DNA of 58,845 nt from the NCBI GenBank assembly GCA_003153375.1, contig PLYM01000136.1:1-58845 (forward strand), given 5' to 3'. Both the position numbers and the translations under genes were made by a program. Every line of letters begins with the position of its first letter. Within the stretch, counting starts at the first letter, position 1. The notes under the pieces were generated by a model. That model saw nothing but the letters and a program-made list of their open reading frames with translations. It searched no databases and was not told the origin of the DNA. Origin of the DNA: Planctomycetaceae bacterium (lineage in GTDB: Bacteria; Planctomycetota; Planctomycetia; Pirellulales; PALSA-1355). Below are positions 8,064 through 18,016 of this stretch, in pieces.

Positions 8064-8921
8064 TCAATGCTCGGTCGCCTTCTCGCGCTCTTCGTCGCTG
8101 GTATCCATCACGGCCGCCCGCTGGTGCAGCACGCGATCCAGATCATTCCAGAGAAAGAATAGGCCGACGATGTTATCCCAACGCTTGATGACGTTCTGGT
8201 GGTTGTCGACCGCCAGCAGGTCGCCGCCGCCCAAGGTGAGGATCGTCTCCAGCACGTCGCGATACTTGGTGCGAAACCGCAAGCCGGCGCGGTCGGTCAG
8301 TTCGCTGCCCTCGCCAAAGTGAAACTCGCCGATTTCGTTGGGAGTGAATCGCTTGCGGCCGTTCAAGGCCATGTCAAACAGCGAGCCAAACCAAGGGAGC
8401 AGCAGCAGCCAACTGAGAACCGTGGCCGTGCCGACGTCCAACTTGGGTTGCAGGCTGGCCAGATAGCCGAACACCGTGCTCAACACCGCCACGTTCTTGA
8501 TGTCCTCGACATACTTCGATGCCAGCCAGATGAGCGCGAAGATCAACACCCACAGGCCCAGCTTGCGGGCACTGAAGTCGTAGAGCAGCGTGACGATGAA
8601 ATAGAGCATCACCCAGACGTAGAGCCAGCCGAAAAAGCCGGCCCAATCCGGCGCGTCGGCCACGATTGCCGCCGAGATAAAGCCGACCAAGATCGGCAGC
8701 CAAAGAAAGAAGCTCGGATGCGCCGAATAGACGGTCACCTCGTCAATGTTGCCCCGCCGGCCGCGCACCAACAACACCGGCAGCGTGACCACGAAGCGGA
8801 CGAACTGATAGATCGCCTTGGCCGCCGGCCGCACGATCTGGCGACGCGGACCCCCGCCTTCGTGATCACCGAGGTGATGTTGTCCTCCCCGTTCCCCCGT
8901 CTCATCCAGGGACTTGCCCAT
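8064..8921 (-). CDS. Conserved multi-pass membrane protein of unknown function
   Basis: 285 residues. The N-terminus is Gly/His-rich and soluble, then hydrophobic segments follow: FVVTLPVLLV, FFLWLPILVGFISAAIVA, WLYVWVMLYFIVTLLY, LGLWVLIFALIWLA and VLSWLLLLPWFGSLF. The C-terminal 90 residues are soluble (RKRFTPNEIGEFHFGEGSE onward). ATG at 8921 has AGGAGG five bases upstream, a strong site. It is the first gene of the pair with the APC-type permease. No family assignment is possible by eye. Confidence 0.65.
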   Translation of the reverse strand: MGKSLDETGERGGQHHLGDHEGGGPRRQIVRPAAKAIYQFVRFVVTLPVLLVRGRRGNIDEVTVYSAHPSFFLWLPILVGFISAAIVADAPDWAGFFGWLYVWVMLYFIVTLLYDFSARKLGLWVLIFALIWLASKYVEDIKNVAVLSTVFGYLASLQPKLDVGTATVLSWLLLLPWFGSLFDMALNGRKRFTPNEIGEFHFGEGSELTDRAGLRFRTKYRDVLETILTLGGGDLLAVDNHQNVIKRWDNIVGLFFLWNDLDRVLHQRAAVMDTSDEEREKATEH

Positions 8922-9132
8922 GAAAACCTCCTGAGAGCTCCTGCCAACGCTGGCGACATTTTACCGGGCGTTCCAACGATTAGCCAGCGCGGCCGAACCG
9001 TTGAGTTACACGGTGAGCCGATTGGTGGCCGAGAAACCGTGAAGCGGTCATCGGACCAGCATGCGCCAGAGCAACTTCGCGACGGACGGAGAACTTGTTC
9101 GGTCTCACTTGCCGCGCCAGCCAGTTCGACGA

Positions 9133-12100
9133 TCAGGGGATCGTGACTTCATCGGCCAACGACCGCAGGGCTGTCGATGTCCAGTCGTCGGTCACCGCAA
9201 ACACCGTGTCGCGCGGCTGGGGTTGAACGGGCAGGGGAGTCGCGAGGGGAAGCGCATCAGCGACGGTTGGATTGCTGGCGGGCGTCAGAGACGGCGAAGT
9301 CGGCGCGATAGTCGTGGGAACAAGCGTTGGACCGGTCGACCAGATCGCGTCGATGGTGCTAAGGGGTGCTGCGATCTGTGCTGTCGCAACGGGCGTCGCG
9401 CCGAGTGGCGCGCCAGCGACTGGCGCGGCTGTTGCCAGAGCATGCACCGCTGGCGGCGCGATGGTCGTCGTCGCGGTCGTTCGCAGGGCGCTAATTTCCA
9501 ACAGCAGGTCCGCCGGCGAGACCATGCCGTCGTGGTTCGTGTCGAACGTGCCCTGCGCGTCGTTCGAAAGTTGCCGCAGCACGCTATCTTGCACGCGGTG
9601 TACGCCTGGGTGCAGCCGCATATCGTCGAGCATGCTCAATAAGTCGAGGGGCGACACGTGCCCGTCGCGATTGATGTCGAGATTAGGGGCCACGGTCGAC
9701 GAGACGGCCGCGTCGGAGACGAAATGAAAATTCGAGTCGACCAGCCGCACCGTGCCGTCGCTGGCTACCTGGTACAGCGAATCGCCGGCCGTGGTGCGGA
9801 GCACGAACTTCGCGCCGATCGCACTGTCGTCGCCGGCGGAACCTGGCGGCGCTTCGACTGAAACCAGCAGCGCGCTTTCGCCCGCGACGTGCAGCCGGGC
9901 AGCCAAGTCGGCCCGCGCGGTTTGTACGTAGGAGTCGATCGTCGGCGGATTGGCCACGGTGGCTGCCGGCGCGGTCGTGACCCAATTGTTGGTGCTGAAA
10001 ATGGGTTGCCCGAACATAACGGGCCACACATCGATCGGGGGAACGACCGGGGGAATTGTCCACAAGACGCCGCCGGTCGAGGTGCCGGGATTCGCCACCG
10101 ACGAGGCAATGATCTGGCCGTCGCCGATCGCGTAGAGCGTGTTGCCGATGAATGCGCCGCGCAGGGCCGCCGCCTGCATGTCGATCGTGCCTGCCGGTCG
10201 CACGCCGGGTCCCAAGCCGCCGGGCGTGGTCTGAATTTGGAAGTACTGCACTTCGTCAGCATGGACCAATGTCGTCGTCTCGCGATAGCCGTCGCCATCC
10301 AGATCCTGCTGCTCGCTGTAGCTGCGGGCAATCGGCAGGGCCAGGATGCCCAACTCCGGAAACCAACCGAAGGCGTGATGATCGTCCTGAGCCATGCTGG
10401 TCGAGAATCGCGGCAGCGTGTATTGGTCCATCAAGTGCGGGTGCGTGAAATCGGTGACATCGAACAAAGAGACTTGCAGTGGGAGCGACGAGGCCTGCGA
10501 GCCCGAGCTGGGGGCGTTGACGCCCACGGTCAGCACGTGCGTATCGTCGATGAACTGCATGTATTGATTGAAGCCGGGCAGCGTCAGTTCGCCGACGAAC
10601 CGTGGCTGTGTTGGGGTCGAAAGGTCAATGCAGTACACCGGGTCGAAGCCGACACCCGCGGTCGGAAACGTCGTGATCACGGCCCGATCGGCCAGAAACC
10701 GCACCGAGCGAATCGATTCGCCGTGGGCCAGGTTTTGCAGGCTGCCGACGAGCTCCAGCAAGCTGCCGTCCTGCGCCAGCACCCAAACGTCGTTCTCCGA
10801 GACGCCCGTCCAGTTGTCGCCGCCTGAGTTCGACACGGTGGTGGCGATTCGCAGATTGCCGCCGCTCTCGTCGACCGAGAACTGATCGAGAACGTTGCCG
10901 GGCACTTGTCCGTGCGCGGCCGGAGTGACAGTGCCCGTGGTTTCGTCGAGCGAGAACTTCCAAACGCCCGTCTGCGGGCCATCGACCGTGTAGACCGATT
11001 GCAACAGATACAGGCTGTCGTGATTCATGTACAACGTGGCCCCATAACTCGTCAGCACGCCGGTCGACGCCACGATGCCCGGCGCGGTCGAGGCGGTGTC
11101 GATGGTGACGACCGTGTCGAGCGACGTGAACGAGGAATCGCTGGGCAGGCCGATTTCCTCGGGCGTGACGATCAGGCCACTGCGCACCAGCGAGCCGTCG
11201 GGACCATAACTGCTGAAATGCGGCAGAATCGAATCGAGCAAGTCGCCAAAGTTGGCCCGCACGCGGGCGACGTACTCGGCCTCGGTCTCATAGCGGCTGG
11301 TCGCTACCGGCGAACCGCCGGACGCCGGCGTGGAGGTGGTCGACAGGTCGACCAAATTCGGCCCGGGCAGCGCGAAACCATTGCTCGAGTGACTGAGCAC
11401 CAGGTACAGCAGGTTGCCGATTTCGCGCGAGTCGACGTTCGCGCCGTCGAACACCGTCTTTTGCACCAGCAGCGGATGGCTGCGATCGGTGACGTTGAAA
11501 ACCGTGACGATCGTTTGCGAATTGTTCGAGTAAATTGGCGACCAACGGAGAGGAATGATGGGGCCGCCGCCATATCCGGAGTTCTGCGAGACCACGGTCA
11601 GTCGATCGCCCGAGAGATACATACCCACCGCCGTGCCATCGAACGCGGTCTGGGAAACCAGCGTCAGCGGCGTGGCCGACTGGGCCTGGGTAATGATCAG
11701 CTTGCCGCCGGAGAGCACGTAGAGATAGTTGGCGTCGGCCTCGGTCACATCGGCTTCGTCGACGCCCTGGACTTGAACGTTGGTCTGCGAGTAATCGAGG
11801 AAGTTGTCAGCGACCGTTCCGTCAAAGTTGCTGATTCCGGTTAGTCCGTATATTGTCCCCTGATAGTAGGGCAGGGTGGTGCCAAACTGCGAACCATACC
11901 GCTGGATTGCATTAGCCAGCAGCCAATCCTCGAGCGCCGCCAGATTGGCAAACCGCGGGTAGGCGCTGTCGGCCGCCGCGGCGACGGTGATCGCGACGGT
12001 TGCTTTCAAATGGCCGTCGACGGTGTAGGTGACGCTGTCGGCACCGGCGTAGCCCGCGGTCGGCGTGTAAACCAGACTGTGGCCATCGGAAGAAATGGTC

Positions 12101-14274
12101 GCCGTGCCGTGCGCGGCCGTGCCGACTTGCGTGATGCGTCCTATTCCCGTGTACCCGGCTCCCAGTTGATCGTTCAATTCCACGGGAAAGATGTTGCCGT
12201 GGCTGTCGGCTGTGACGCGGTCCTGATCGTCACGCACGCGGCGGATGACTTGCACGGTTGCCGAGCCCAGTTCATGTCCGTCGACGAGGTACTCGAACGT
12301 GTCCTGTCCCGAGAAGTCATCGTTCGAGCGATAGATCACGGTCTTGCCGTCGGGCGATACGCTGACCGTGCCGTGCTGCGCGCCGAAGGCGGCCGTGATC
12401 AGCCGCGCGCCTTGGTAGGGGGGAAACAACGAGTCGTACATCAGCGGTCCGTTCTCGAACGCATTGGCCAGTACATTGACCGGCGTGGCCAGATTCTGAT
12501 CGACGACGGCGTTGGTCCACCCCAAATAATTCGACCAGCGAAACGAGACGAAAACGTTCGCCGTGTATTTGCCGTCGATCGTGTAGGAGATCGTGAGGGG
12601 CTGATAGTCGCCCCCCGTGATCAGAGCGCCGGTGCCGTCGGGCGAGATCGCGACCGTCGCATTGCCCGAAACGACCGACACGGCGGTCACCAGACCCGGG
12701 CCCGAGTAGCCCACGAACCCGCGCAGGCCGGGCGACAGATCGACGCGATAGGACTGTTCCTGATTGGGGTCGAACACCTGGCTGATGTCGGCGGCCGGCG
12801 ATTGCACGTTCACCGTGACATTTGCCGTGTATTGCCCGTCGACGGTGTAGAAAAACTGCTCGTTGCCGATGAAGCCCGGCTTGGGCGAATAGATCAATCG
12901 CTGGCCATCGGAGCTGATCGTCACGGTTCCGCCCGAGTCCGCCGGGCCGACTTTGGTAATCGTGTGCGATCCGATGCGATGAAAATCGTTCGCCAGCACA
13001 TCGAGCACGTTGCCGCGCGAATCGGCGACGATGCGGCTGCCGGCGCCCGGAAAGAAGTCATCGTGGCCGGGGCGCGAGACGTCGACGCTGACCGTGGTCG
13101 TGTATTTGCCGTTGGCCTGATAAGTGAACGTTTCGCTGCCGATGAAGTTCGCTGCCGGCGTGTAGAGCAACGAGGTGCCGTTGTCCACGATCGACGCCTG
13201 CCCGCCGTGATCGGGCTGCGTCACGTTCGTGATCAGATTCGCCAGGTGCGTGCCGGAATCCGACGATCCCGAATAATAAAGATCGTTAGCCAAGACGTCG
13301 AGCGGGGTGCCTGGATCATTCACGTCGACGGCATAGCTGTCGGCAGCGACCACCGGGCCGACGTTGATCGTGATAGTCGACGAGAACTTGCCGTCGATCA
13401 CATAAGTGACGGTGTCCGTTCCCAGAAAGTCTCGCGGCGGCTGATAGGTAAACGAGCGGCCGTCGGGCGCCATGGAAATCTGATCGCCGGCCACGGAGCC
13501 AAAAGCCTTCGTCACCAGTTTCGCGCCCGTGTAACCCGGCCATTGGTCAAAGCCGGCCGTGGGAGCGAACACCACGGGATCGCTGTTCTGCGGCAGCTCG
13601 CGTTGCGAAGGCGAGATGGGGTCGAACAGCGTGACGGCCACGTCTGCCGTGTACTTGCCGTCGACGATGTAGGAAAAGTGATCGATTTCACCCAAGCTAG
13701 CCAGGCGGGCGGGGGCCGAATAGATCACGCTCTTGCCGTCGGGCCCGATCGATACCGTGCCGCCGAGCGTCGTGGCCGACAGCCACGAGATCTGTCGCGC
13801 GGCGGTATAGCCCGACCAGAACGGGTCGTTGGCCAGCACGTCGAGCGTTTGCGGCTTGCCATCCGGATAGACCGTGGCGGTGTCGTCGGCCAGCGGCGAG
13901 ACAACCTGGACCGTGACCTGGGCCGTGAACTGGTCGTCGACTACGTAGCTGAAGGTGTCGCTGCCCGAGAAATCTGCGCCGGGACGAAACACCACGTGTT
14001 TGCCGTCGCTGGCAATATCGGCCGTGCCGCCCGCGGTGGGAAAGCTGAGCGCGGTGATGCGCCCCGGGCCGGTGTAGCCGGCGAAGACGTCATTGGCCAG
14101 CACGGCCAGCGTGGCCGGATCATCGTTGGTGTGTACGGTAAAGGTGTCGGCCGCGAGTTGGGGCAGGGCGCCGTCCATGAGACAGCGTGCCTCGACGTGC
14201 TCCGGCCCCGATAGCCGGCGATAGCCGCCTTGTTGCGCGGTTCGCCAGGATGCTTTGCGGCTCGTTCGTCTCAT
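9133..14274 (-). CDS. Giant exported protein: eight Ig-like modules, secreted beta-propeller, dockerin-like repeats
   Basis: 1,713 residues. The basic N-terminus contains RRLSGPEHVEARCLMDGA, a variant of the planctomycete LEPRxLL-type export motif. Residues about 40-770 hold eight tandem modules of about 90 residues with recurring VLAND, GYTG, ISxDGKxVIY, GxDTFxYxVDGKYTA and VTVxV, like cadherin/Big_9 Ig-like domains. Residues about 770-1430 look like the secreted beta-propeller family (NVQVQGVDEADVTEADANYLYV). Near 1531 and 1576 are calcium loops LDINRDGHVSPLDLL and FDTNHDGMVSPADLL, as in type I dockerins. A Pro/Thr/Ala-rich tail follows. A TTG start at 14292 is possible; I prefer ATG 14274. 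Likely a surface or matrix protein binding a partner through the dockerin-like pair. Confidence 0.85.
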   Translation of the reverse strand: MRRTSRKASWRTAQQGGYRRLSGPEHVEARCLMDGALPQLAADTFTVHTNDDPATLAVLANDVFAGYTGPGRITALSFPTAGGTADIASDGKHVVFRPGADFSGSDTFSYVVDDQFTAQVTVQVVSPLADDTATVYPDGKPQTLDVLANDPFWSGYTAARQISWLSATTLGGTVSIGPDGKSVIYSAPARLASLGEIDHFSYIVDGKYTADVAVTLFDPISPSQRELPQNSDPVVFAPTAGFDQWPGYTGAKLVTKAFGSVAGDQISMAPDGRSFTYQPPRDFLGTDTVTYVIDGKFSSTITINVGPVVAADSYAVDVNDPGTPLDVLANDLYYSGSSDSGTHLANLITNVTQPDHGGQASIVDNGTSLLYTPAANFIGSETFTYQANGKYTTTVSVDVSRPGHDDFFPGAGSRIVADSRGNVLDVLANDFHRIGSHTITKVGPADSGGTVTISSDGQRLIYSPKPGFIGNEQFFYTVDGQYTANVTVNVQSPAADISQVFDPNQEQSYRVDLSPGLRGFVGYSGPGLVTAVSVVSGNATVAISPDGTGALITGGDYQPLTISYTIDGKYTANVFVSFRWSNYLGWTNAVVDQNLATPVNVLANAFENGPLMYDSLFPPYQGARLITAAFGAQHGTVSVSPDGKTVIYRSNDDFSGQDTFEYLVDGHELGSATVQVIRRVRDDQDRVTADSHGNIFPVELNDQLGAGYTGIGRITQVGTAAHGTATISSDGHSLVYTPTAGYAGADSVTYTVDGHLKATVAITVAAAADSAYPRFANLAALEDWLLANAIQRYGSQFGTTLPYYQGTIYGLTGISNFDGTVADNFLDYSQTNVQVQGVDEADVTEADANYLYVLSGGKLIITQAQSATPLTLVSQTAFDGTAVGMYLSGDRLTVVSQNSGYGGGPIIPLRWSPIYSNNSQTIVTVFNVTDRSHPLLVQKTVFDGANVDSREIGNLLYLVLSHSSNGFALPGPNLVDLSTTSTPASGGSPVATSRYETEAEYVARVRANFGDLLDSILPHFSSYGPDGSLVRSGLIVTPEEIGLPSDSSFTSLDTVVTIDTASTAPGIVASTGVLTSYGATLYMNHDSLYLLQSVYTVDGPQTGVWKFSLDETTGTVTPAAHGQVPGNVLDQFSVDESGGNLRIATTVSNSGGDNWTGVSENDVWVLAQDGSLLELVGSLQNLAHGESIRSVRFLADRAVITTFPTAGVGFDPVYCIDLSTPTQPRFVGELTLPGFNQYMQFIDDTHVLTVGVNAPSSGSQASSLPLQVSLFDVTDFTHPHLMDQYTLPRFSTSMAQDDHHAFGWFPELGILALPIARSYSEQQDLDGDGYRETTTLVHADEVQYFQIQTTPGGLGPGVRPAGTIDMQAAALRGAFIGNTLYAIGDGQIIASSVANPGTSTGGVLWTIPPVVPPIDVWPVMFGQPIFSTNNWVTTAPAATVANPPTIDSYVQTARADLAARLHVAGESALLVSVEAPPGSAGDDSAIGAKFVLRTTAGDSLYQVASDGTVRLVDSNFHFVSDAAVSSTVAPNLDINRDGHVSPLDLLSMLDDMRLHPGVHRVQDSVLRQLSNDAQGTFDTNHDGMVSPADLLLEISALRTTATTTIAPPAVHALATAAPVAGAPLGATPVATAQIAAPLSTIDAIWSTGPTLVPTTIAPTSPSLTPASNPTVADALPLATPLPVQPQPRDTVFAVTDDWTSTALRSLADEVTIP

Positions 14275-14292
14275 GGCGGCGCCTGGACCCAA

Positions 14293-14609
14293 CAGGAAAT
14301 GCGACTTCCATCTACCATGTAAGGCCGATTACGGGGGCAAGTGTCACGCGTCGTGGATGGATAAAGCCTGGATAGGGCCTTTCGAGGCGTGTCGCTTACG
14401 GTTCCTAACTTGCTGTAAGAGTTGGTCTTAAGTCGCTTGCGCTACCCGCTAGCATGAACGTTCTCGTTTTCCTGGCGCCGTATCGCGTGACAATCGGCGG
14501 CGGAAATCGGCCTTCTAACATAGTGACTGCCGTCCGGGCGGCCTGTTCGCTGGTGTCTCCTCGGTTCAAGGGACGCCAACGCCTATACTGACTTCGCGGA
14601 TTACCAACC
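14293..14609. promoter_or_regulatory. Divergent intergenic region
   Basis: About 317 bases separate the giant exported protein (minus) from the first ECF sigma factor (plus) and must hold both promoters. The stretch is less GC-rich than its surroundings (for example GTTCCTAACTTGCTGTAAG near 14400). I see no confident operator or -35/-10 pair. Confidence 0.4.
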
Positions 14610-15257
14610 TTGATCGCTCGAGCACCGCAGACCGTGTCCGATCGTTCCGCAGCCCAATTGTTGCAAATGGCCAAGCGCACGCCCGAGGGCGCGCTGGGGT
14701 CGCTGCTGGAGTTGTACCGCAATTATTTACGAATACTAGCGCGCTCGCAATTGAATGCCGATCTGTTGCAACGGGCCACGCCGTCGGACGTGGTGCAAGA
14801 CACGTTTCTCGACGCCTACCGCGACTTCGTTCAGTTTCGCGGCAACACGCCGGCCGAGTTCCTGGCCTGGCTGCGGCGCATTCTGGTGCGCAACATCGCC
14901 ACGCTGGTCGAGCATCACCTGGTCACGCAGAAGCGCGACGTGCGTCGAGAAGTCTCGCTCGATTCGATCGCCCAGGCGTTTGACCACTCGACCTGCCGGC
15001 TCGACCAGGTGCTAGCGGCGGCCGTTTCGTCGCAGTCGGATCAGGCTCAATCCTCGGAGCGGGCCGCCCTGGTGGCCGATCACCTGGCCCAACTGCCGTC
15101 GCAATATCGCGAAGTGCTGGTGTTGCGTCATCTGGAGGAATTGCCGTTCGAGCAAGTCGCCACGCGGATGGGCCGCACGGCCGCCGCCACCCGCATGCTG
15201 TGGGTGCGTGCGATCGATCGCCTGCGAAAATCGCTCGCCGCCGAGGGCCTTTCGTGA
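14610..15257 (+). CDS. ECF sigma factor, kinase-associated planctomycete type
   Basis: Up to 215 residues. Region 2 has LQRATPSDVVQDTFLDAYRDF and FLAWLRRILVRNIA; region 4 ends with LPSQYREVLVLRHLEELPFEQVATRMGRTAAATRMLWVRAIDRL, a complete ECF helix-turn-helix. The start is uncertain: the frame begins with TTG at 14610, GTG 14634 and ATG 14667 are alternatives, and none has a strong ribosome site. The stop overlaps the GTG start of the kinase gene by 4 bases (GTGA), so both are made together. There is no separate anti-sigma gene; in planctomycetes a linked kinase is the usual partner. Confidence 0.9.
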   Translation: MIARAPQTVSDRSAAQLLQMAKRTPEGALGSLLELYRNYLRILARSQLNADLLQRATPSDVVQDTFLDAYRDFVQFRGNTPAEFLAWLRRILVRNIATLVEHHLVTQKRDVRREVSLDSIAQAFDHSTCRLDQVLAAAVSSQSDQAQSSERAALVADHLAQLPSQYREVLVLRHLEELPFEQVATRMGRTAAATRMLWVRAIDRLRKSLAAEGLS

Positions 15258-17950
15258 ACACCGAGCGCTGGTCGCCGAAAAACCCATTCTTGGACAGCGA
15301 GCCCCCGGTCGATTCCGAGTTGGCGGCGATTCTCGAGTCGTATCTCACCGCGCTCGAAAGCGGCATGCCGTTGGACCGGGCGACGTTTTTGGCCCAGCAC
15401 CCGGCCTATGCCGCGCGGCTGGCCGAATATTTGCCCTGGGTCGAATTGCTCTGTCAGGCCGGGCCGCGCGAAGGCGTGCCGGGCGCGAATCCGCCGATGC
15501 CCGCGCGACTGGGCGATTTTCGCGTGCTCGGCGAGATTGGCCGCGGCGGCATGGGCATCGTCTACGAAGCCGAGCAAATCTCGCTGGAGCGGCGCGTGGC
15601 CCTCAAAGTGCTGCCGTTTGCCTCGATGCTCGACGAGCGGCAGTTGACCCGTTTCAAGCACGAGGCCCTGGCTGCTGCCCAGTTGCACCATCCGAGCATT
15701 GTGCCGGTGTTCGCGGTGGGCTGCGAGCAAGGGCTGCACTTCTACGTGATGCAACTGATCGAAGGGCACTCGCTCGACGAGATCATTCGCCCCGTGCAGA
15801 ACGCGGCGGTCCGCGAATCGACGGTTCCGCTTGGCGCGGCCAAGACGCGCGCGTGCTCGGACGCCGCGATCAACCGTTTGCGCACCGCGGCCCGCTGGTT
15901 CGTGCAGGCAGCCGAAGCCCTCGATCATGCCCACAACCAGGGCATCGTGCATCGCGACATCAAGCCCTCGAACCTGATGATCAGCGGGGCCGGCGACCTG
16001 TGGGTCACCGATTTTGGCCTGGCCCGCACGTGTCGCGATGCGTCGATGACCGCCACCGGCGAGTTGGTCGGCACGTTGCGCTACATGAGTCCCGAGCAGA
16101 TGCGCAGCAAGCCGGGAATCGTGGACCATCGCACCGACATCTATTCGCTGGGACTGACGCTCTATGAGTTGATCTCGGGCCGGCCGGCGTTCACCGGTCA
16201 GACGCAAACCGAGTTGACGTGGCAAATCGAGCACGACGATCCGCCGTCGCTGGTGCGGCTCGATCCGCGCGTGCCGCGCGACCTGGACAGCATCGTGGCC
16301 AAGGCGATCGCCCGTTCGCCCGAGGGACGCTATCCTTCGGCACGCGACATGGCCGACGATTTGCGGGCCTTTCTGGCTGGCCGCCCGACCGTGGCGCGTC
16401 CGCCGAGCTGGCGCGATCGGGGCGAAAAATGGCTGCGCCGTCACTCGCGGCTGGCGGCTTCGGCGGCGGTCGCGCTGGCCATCATCGTGGTCTGCGCCGT
16501 GGCCAGCACGGTGCTGGTCTGGCGAGCGCAGTCGGAAACGCAACGGGCGCTCGAGCTGGCTAGCGACAATCACCGCCAGTCCGAAGAGCACTTTCAAGAT
16601 GCTCGCCAGGCCGTCGACGAATTGTTCACCGGCGTGGCGACCGACCTGGCCGATTTGCCAGGAGCCGAAAGCGTGCGCCATCGACTGCTGACACAGGCCA
16701 GGGCTTACTATCAGAAGTTCGCCGCCCGGGCCGGGTCGAATCCCGCGGTGCGTGCCGAGACGGCGGCCGCCTATTACCGCAGCGGCCAGATCAGCGAACT
16801 GCTGGGCGACGACGACGCGGCGCGCGCGGCCTATGTCGAAGCCCGCCGTGTCTGGTCGGCATTGCGCGCCGAACTGACCGGCGGCGAAAACCTGCGACCA
16901 CTGGCCCTCTGCGAAAACAACCTGGGCCTGATCGCATTGCGGGCCGGCCGGCTGGCCGAAGCCGAGTCGCATTTGCGAGCCGCCCTCGAACTGGGAACGC
17001 AGCGGGTGAAGGGAAACAACGCGGATGCCGAAGCGACGAGCGACCTGGCGTTGAATTTTGCGAACCTGGGCATGACGCTGGGCCAGGCGGGACGTCCTGA
17101 AGAAGCACTGACTTGCTTGCAATCGGCTCTGGAGATGCAACTTGCCGCCGAGTCGCCTTCGTCGTTGGCGCGGGGCGATCTTGCGGCGACATACAATCAA
17201 CTGGGCTACGTTCACAGTCTCTCTTCGCCCGCGGCAGCCGAAGCCGATTTTCGTCGCGCGGCCGAGGAATTCGAGCGGCTCGCCGCGGCCGAACCGCACG
17301 TGATGCGCTGGCAAGCGCAACTGGCCACGGCGCTCAACAATTTGGCCGCGCTGGCCGCTACGACCGGTCGGCCCGACGAGGCCGAAGCCGCCTACCGCCG
17401 CGCGATCGACATTCAGTCGCGGCTCAGCCAACAAGCGCCGCAGGTCGTGGGCTATCTTCGCGACCTGGCGGTCTCGCGGAACAATTTTGGCTTCCTGCTT
17501 TCGCAACAGCACCGAGCCGCCGCGGCGATCGAACAATTCGATCACGCCCGCGCTGATCTGACTCGATTGACCGAAGCCCACCCTGGCTCGGCCGAGTACG
17601 CCAGTCGGTTGGGCGCTGTCTGCAACAACCTGGGGCTGGCCTGCGAACAGCACCAGGCGACCGAGCGCTCGCAGGACGCTTATCGCGAGGCAATCGCCTG
17701 GCAGCAACAGGCGCTGAAGCTGTCGCCCAATTGGCGGCAGGCACAATCGTATCTCGAAGCCCACACGGCGAACCTGGCTCGGTTGTTGCGTGTCGTTGAG
17801 CCGCGCGAAGTGGCCGACGAGTTGGCCCAGGAGCCTTTAGAGTCGGCCGGCGGAGCCGTGGAATTGACGGGCGCAACTCCGCAGTTGGGCCATCCGCGGG
17901 ATTTGCCGGTTGGCCCGCCGGCGAACGCCCCGCCTCGATTATCGGATTAG
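15254..17950 (+). CDS. Ser/Thr protein kinase with TPR-rich sensor domain
   Basis: 898 residues. Kinase domain about residues 85-370: glycine loop GEIGRGGMGIVYEA, lysine in VALKVLP, catalytic loop HRDIKPSN (from residue 233), DFGLAR (253) and GTLRYMSPEQM, so it should be active. An N-terminal 80-residue helical region precedes it. One membrane segment near residues 400-423 (AASAAVALAIIVVCAVASTV) is followed by coiled coil and at least five TPR-like repeats (for example ALCENNLGLIALRAGRLAEAE). The start is the GTG overlapping the sigma stop; upstream codons in the same frame lie inside the sigma gene. Its TPR side probably faces away from the kinase side across the membrane. Confidence 0.92.
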   Translation: MNTERWSPKNPFLDSEPPVDSELAAILESYLTALESGMPLDRATFLAQHPAYAARLAEYLPWVELLCQAGPREGVPGANPPMPARLGDFRVLGEIGRGGMGIVYEAEQISLERRVALKVLPFASMLDERQLTRFKHEALAAAQLHHPSIVPVFAVGCEQGLHFYVMQLIEGHSLDEIIRPVQNAAVRESTVPLGAAKTRACSDAAINRLRTAARWFVQAAEALDHAHNQGIVHRDIKPSNLMISGAGDLWVTDFGLARTCRDASMTATGELVGTLRYMSPEQMRSKPGIVDHRTDIYSLGLTLYELISGRPAFTGQTQTELTWQIEHDDPPSLVRLDPRVPRDLDSIVAKAIARSPEGRYPSARDMADDLRAFLAGRPTVARPPSWRDRGEKWLRRHSRLAASAAVALAIIVVCAVASTVLVWRAQSETQRALELASDNHRQSEEHFQDARQAVDELFTGVATDLADLPGAESVRHRLLTQARAYYQKFAARAGSNPAVRAETAAAYYRSGQISELLGDDDAARAAYVEARRVWSALRAELTGGENLRPLALCENNLGLIALRAGRLAEAESHLRAALELGTQRVKGNNADAEATSDLALNFANLGMTLGQAGRPEEALTCLQSALEMQLAAESPSSLARGDLAATYNQLGYVHSLSSPAAAEADFRRAAEEFERLAAAEPHVMRWQAQLATALNNLAALAATTGRPDEAEAAYRRAIDIQSRLSQQAPQVVGYLRDLAVSRNNFGFLLSQQHRAAAAIEQFDHARADLTRLTEAHPGSAEYASRLGAVCNNLGLACEQHQATERSQDAYREAIAWQQQALKLSPNWRQAQSYLEAHTANLARLLRVVEPREVADELAQEPLESAGGAVELTGATPQLGHPRDLPVGPPANAPPRLSD

Positions 17951-18016
17951 GTCGTGCGCGTGCTGTTGGTATCGACGGGAAACTAGAAGCCTGATTTCGA
18001 ATACGGCGAATAACGA

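Noticed and set aside
12010-14214. 734-codon plus-strand open frame opposite the giant exported protein
   Set aside because: The opposite strand encodes clear repeated domains, and the plus frame is Arg/Val/His-rich without motifs.
15128-17764. 878-codon minus-strand open frame opposite the TPR kinase
   Set aside because: Shadow of the kinase gene, with low-complexity Arg/Gly/Gln composition.
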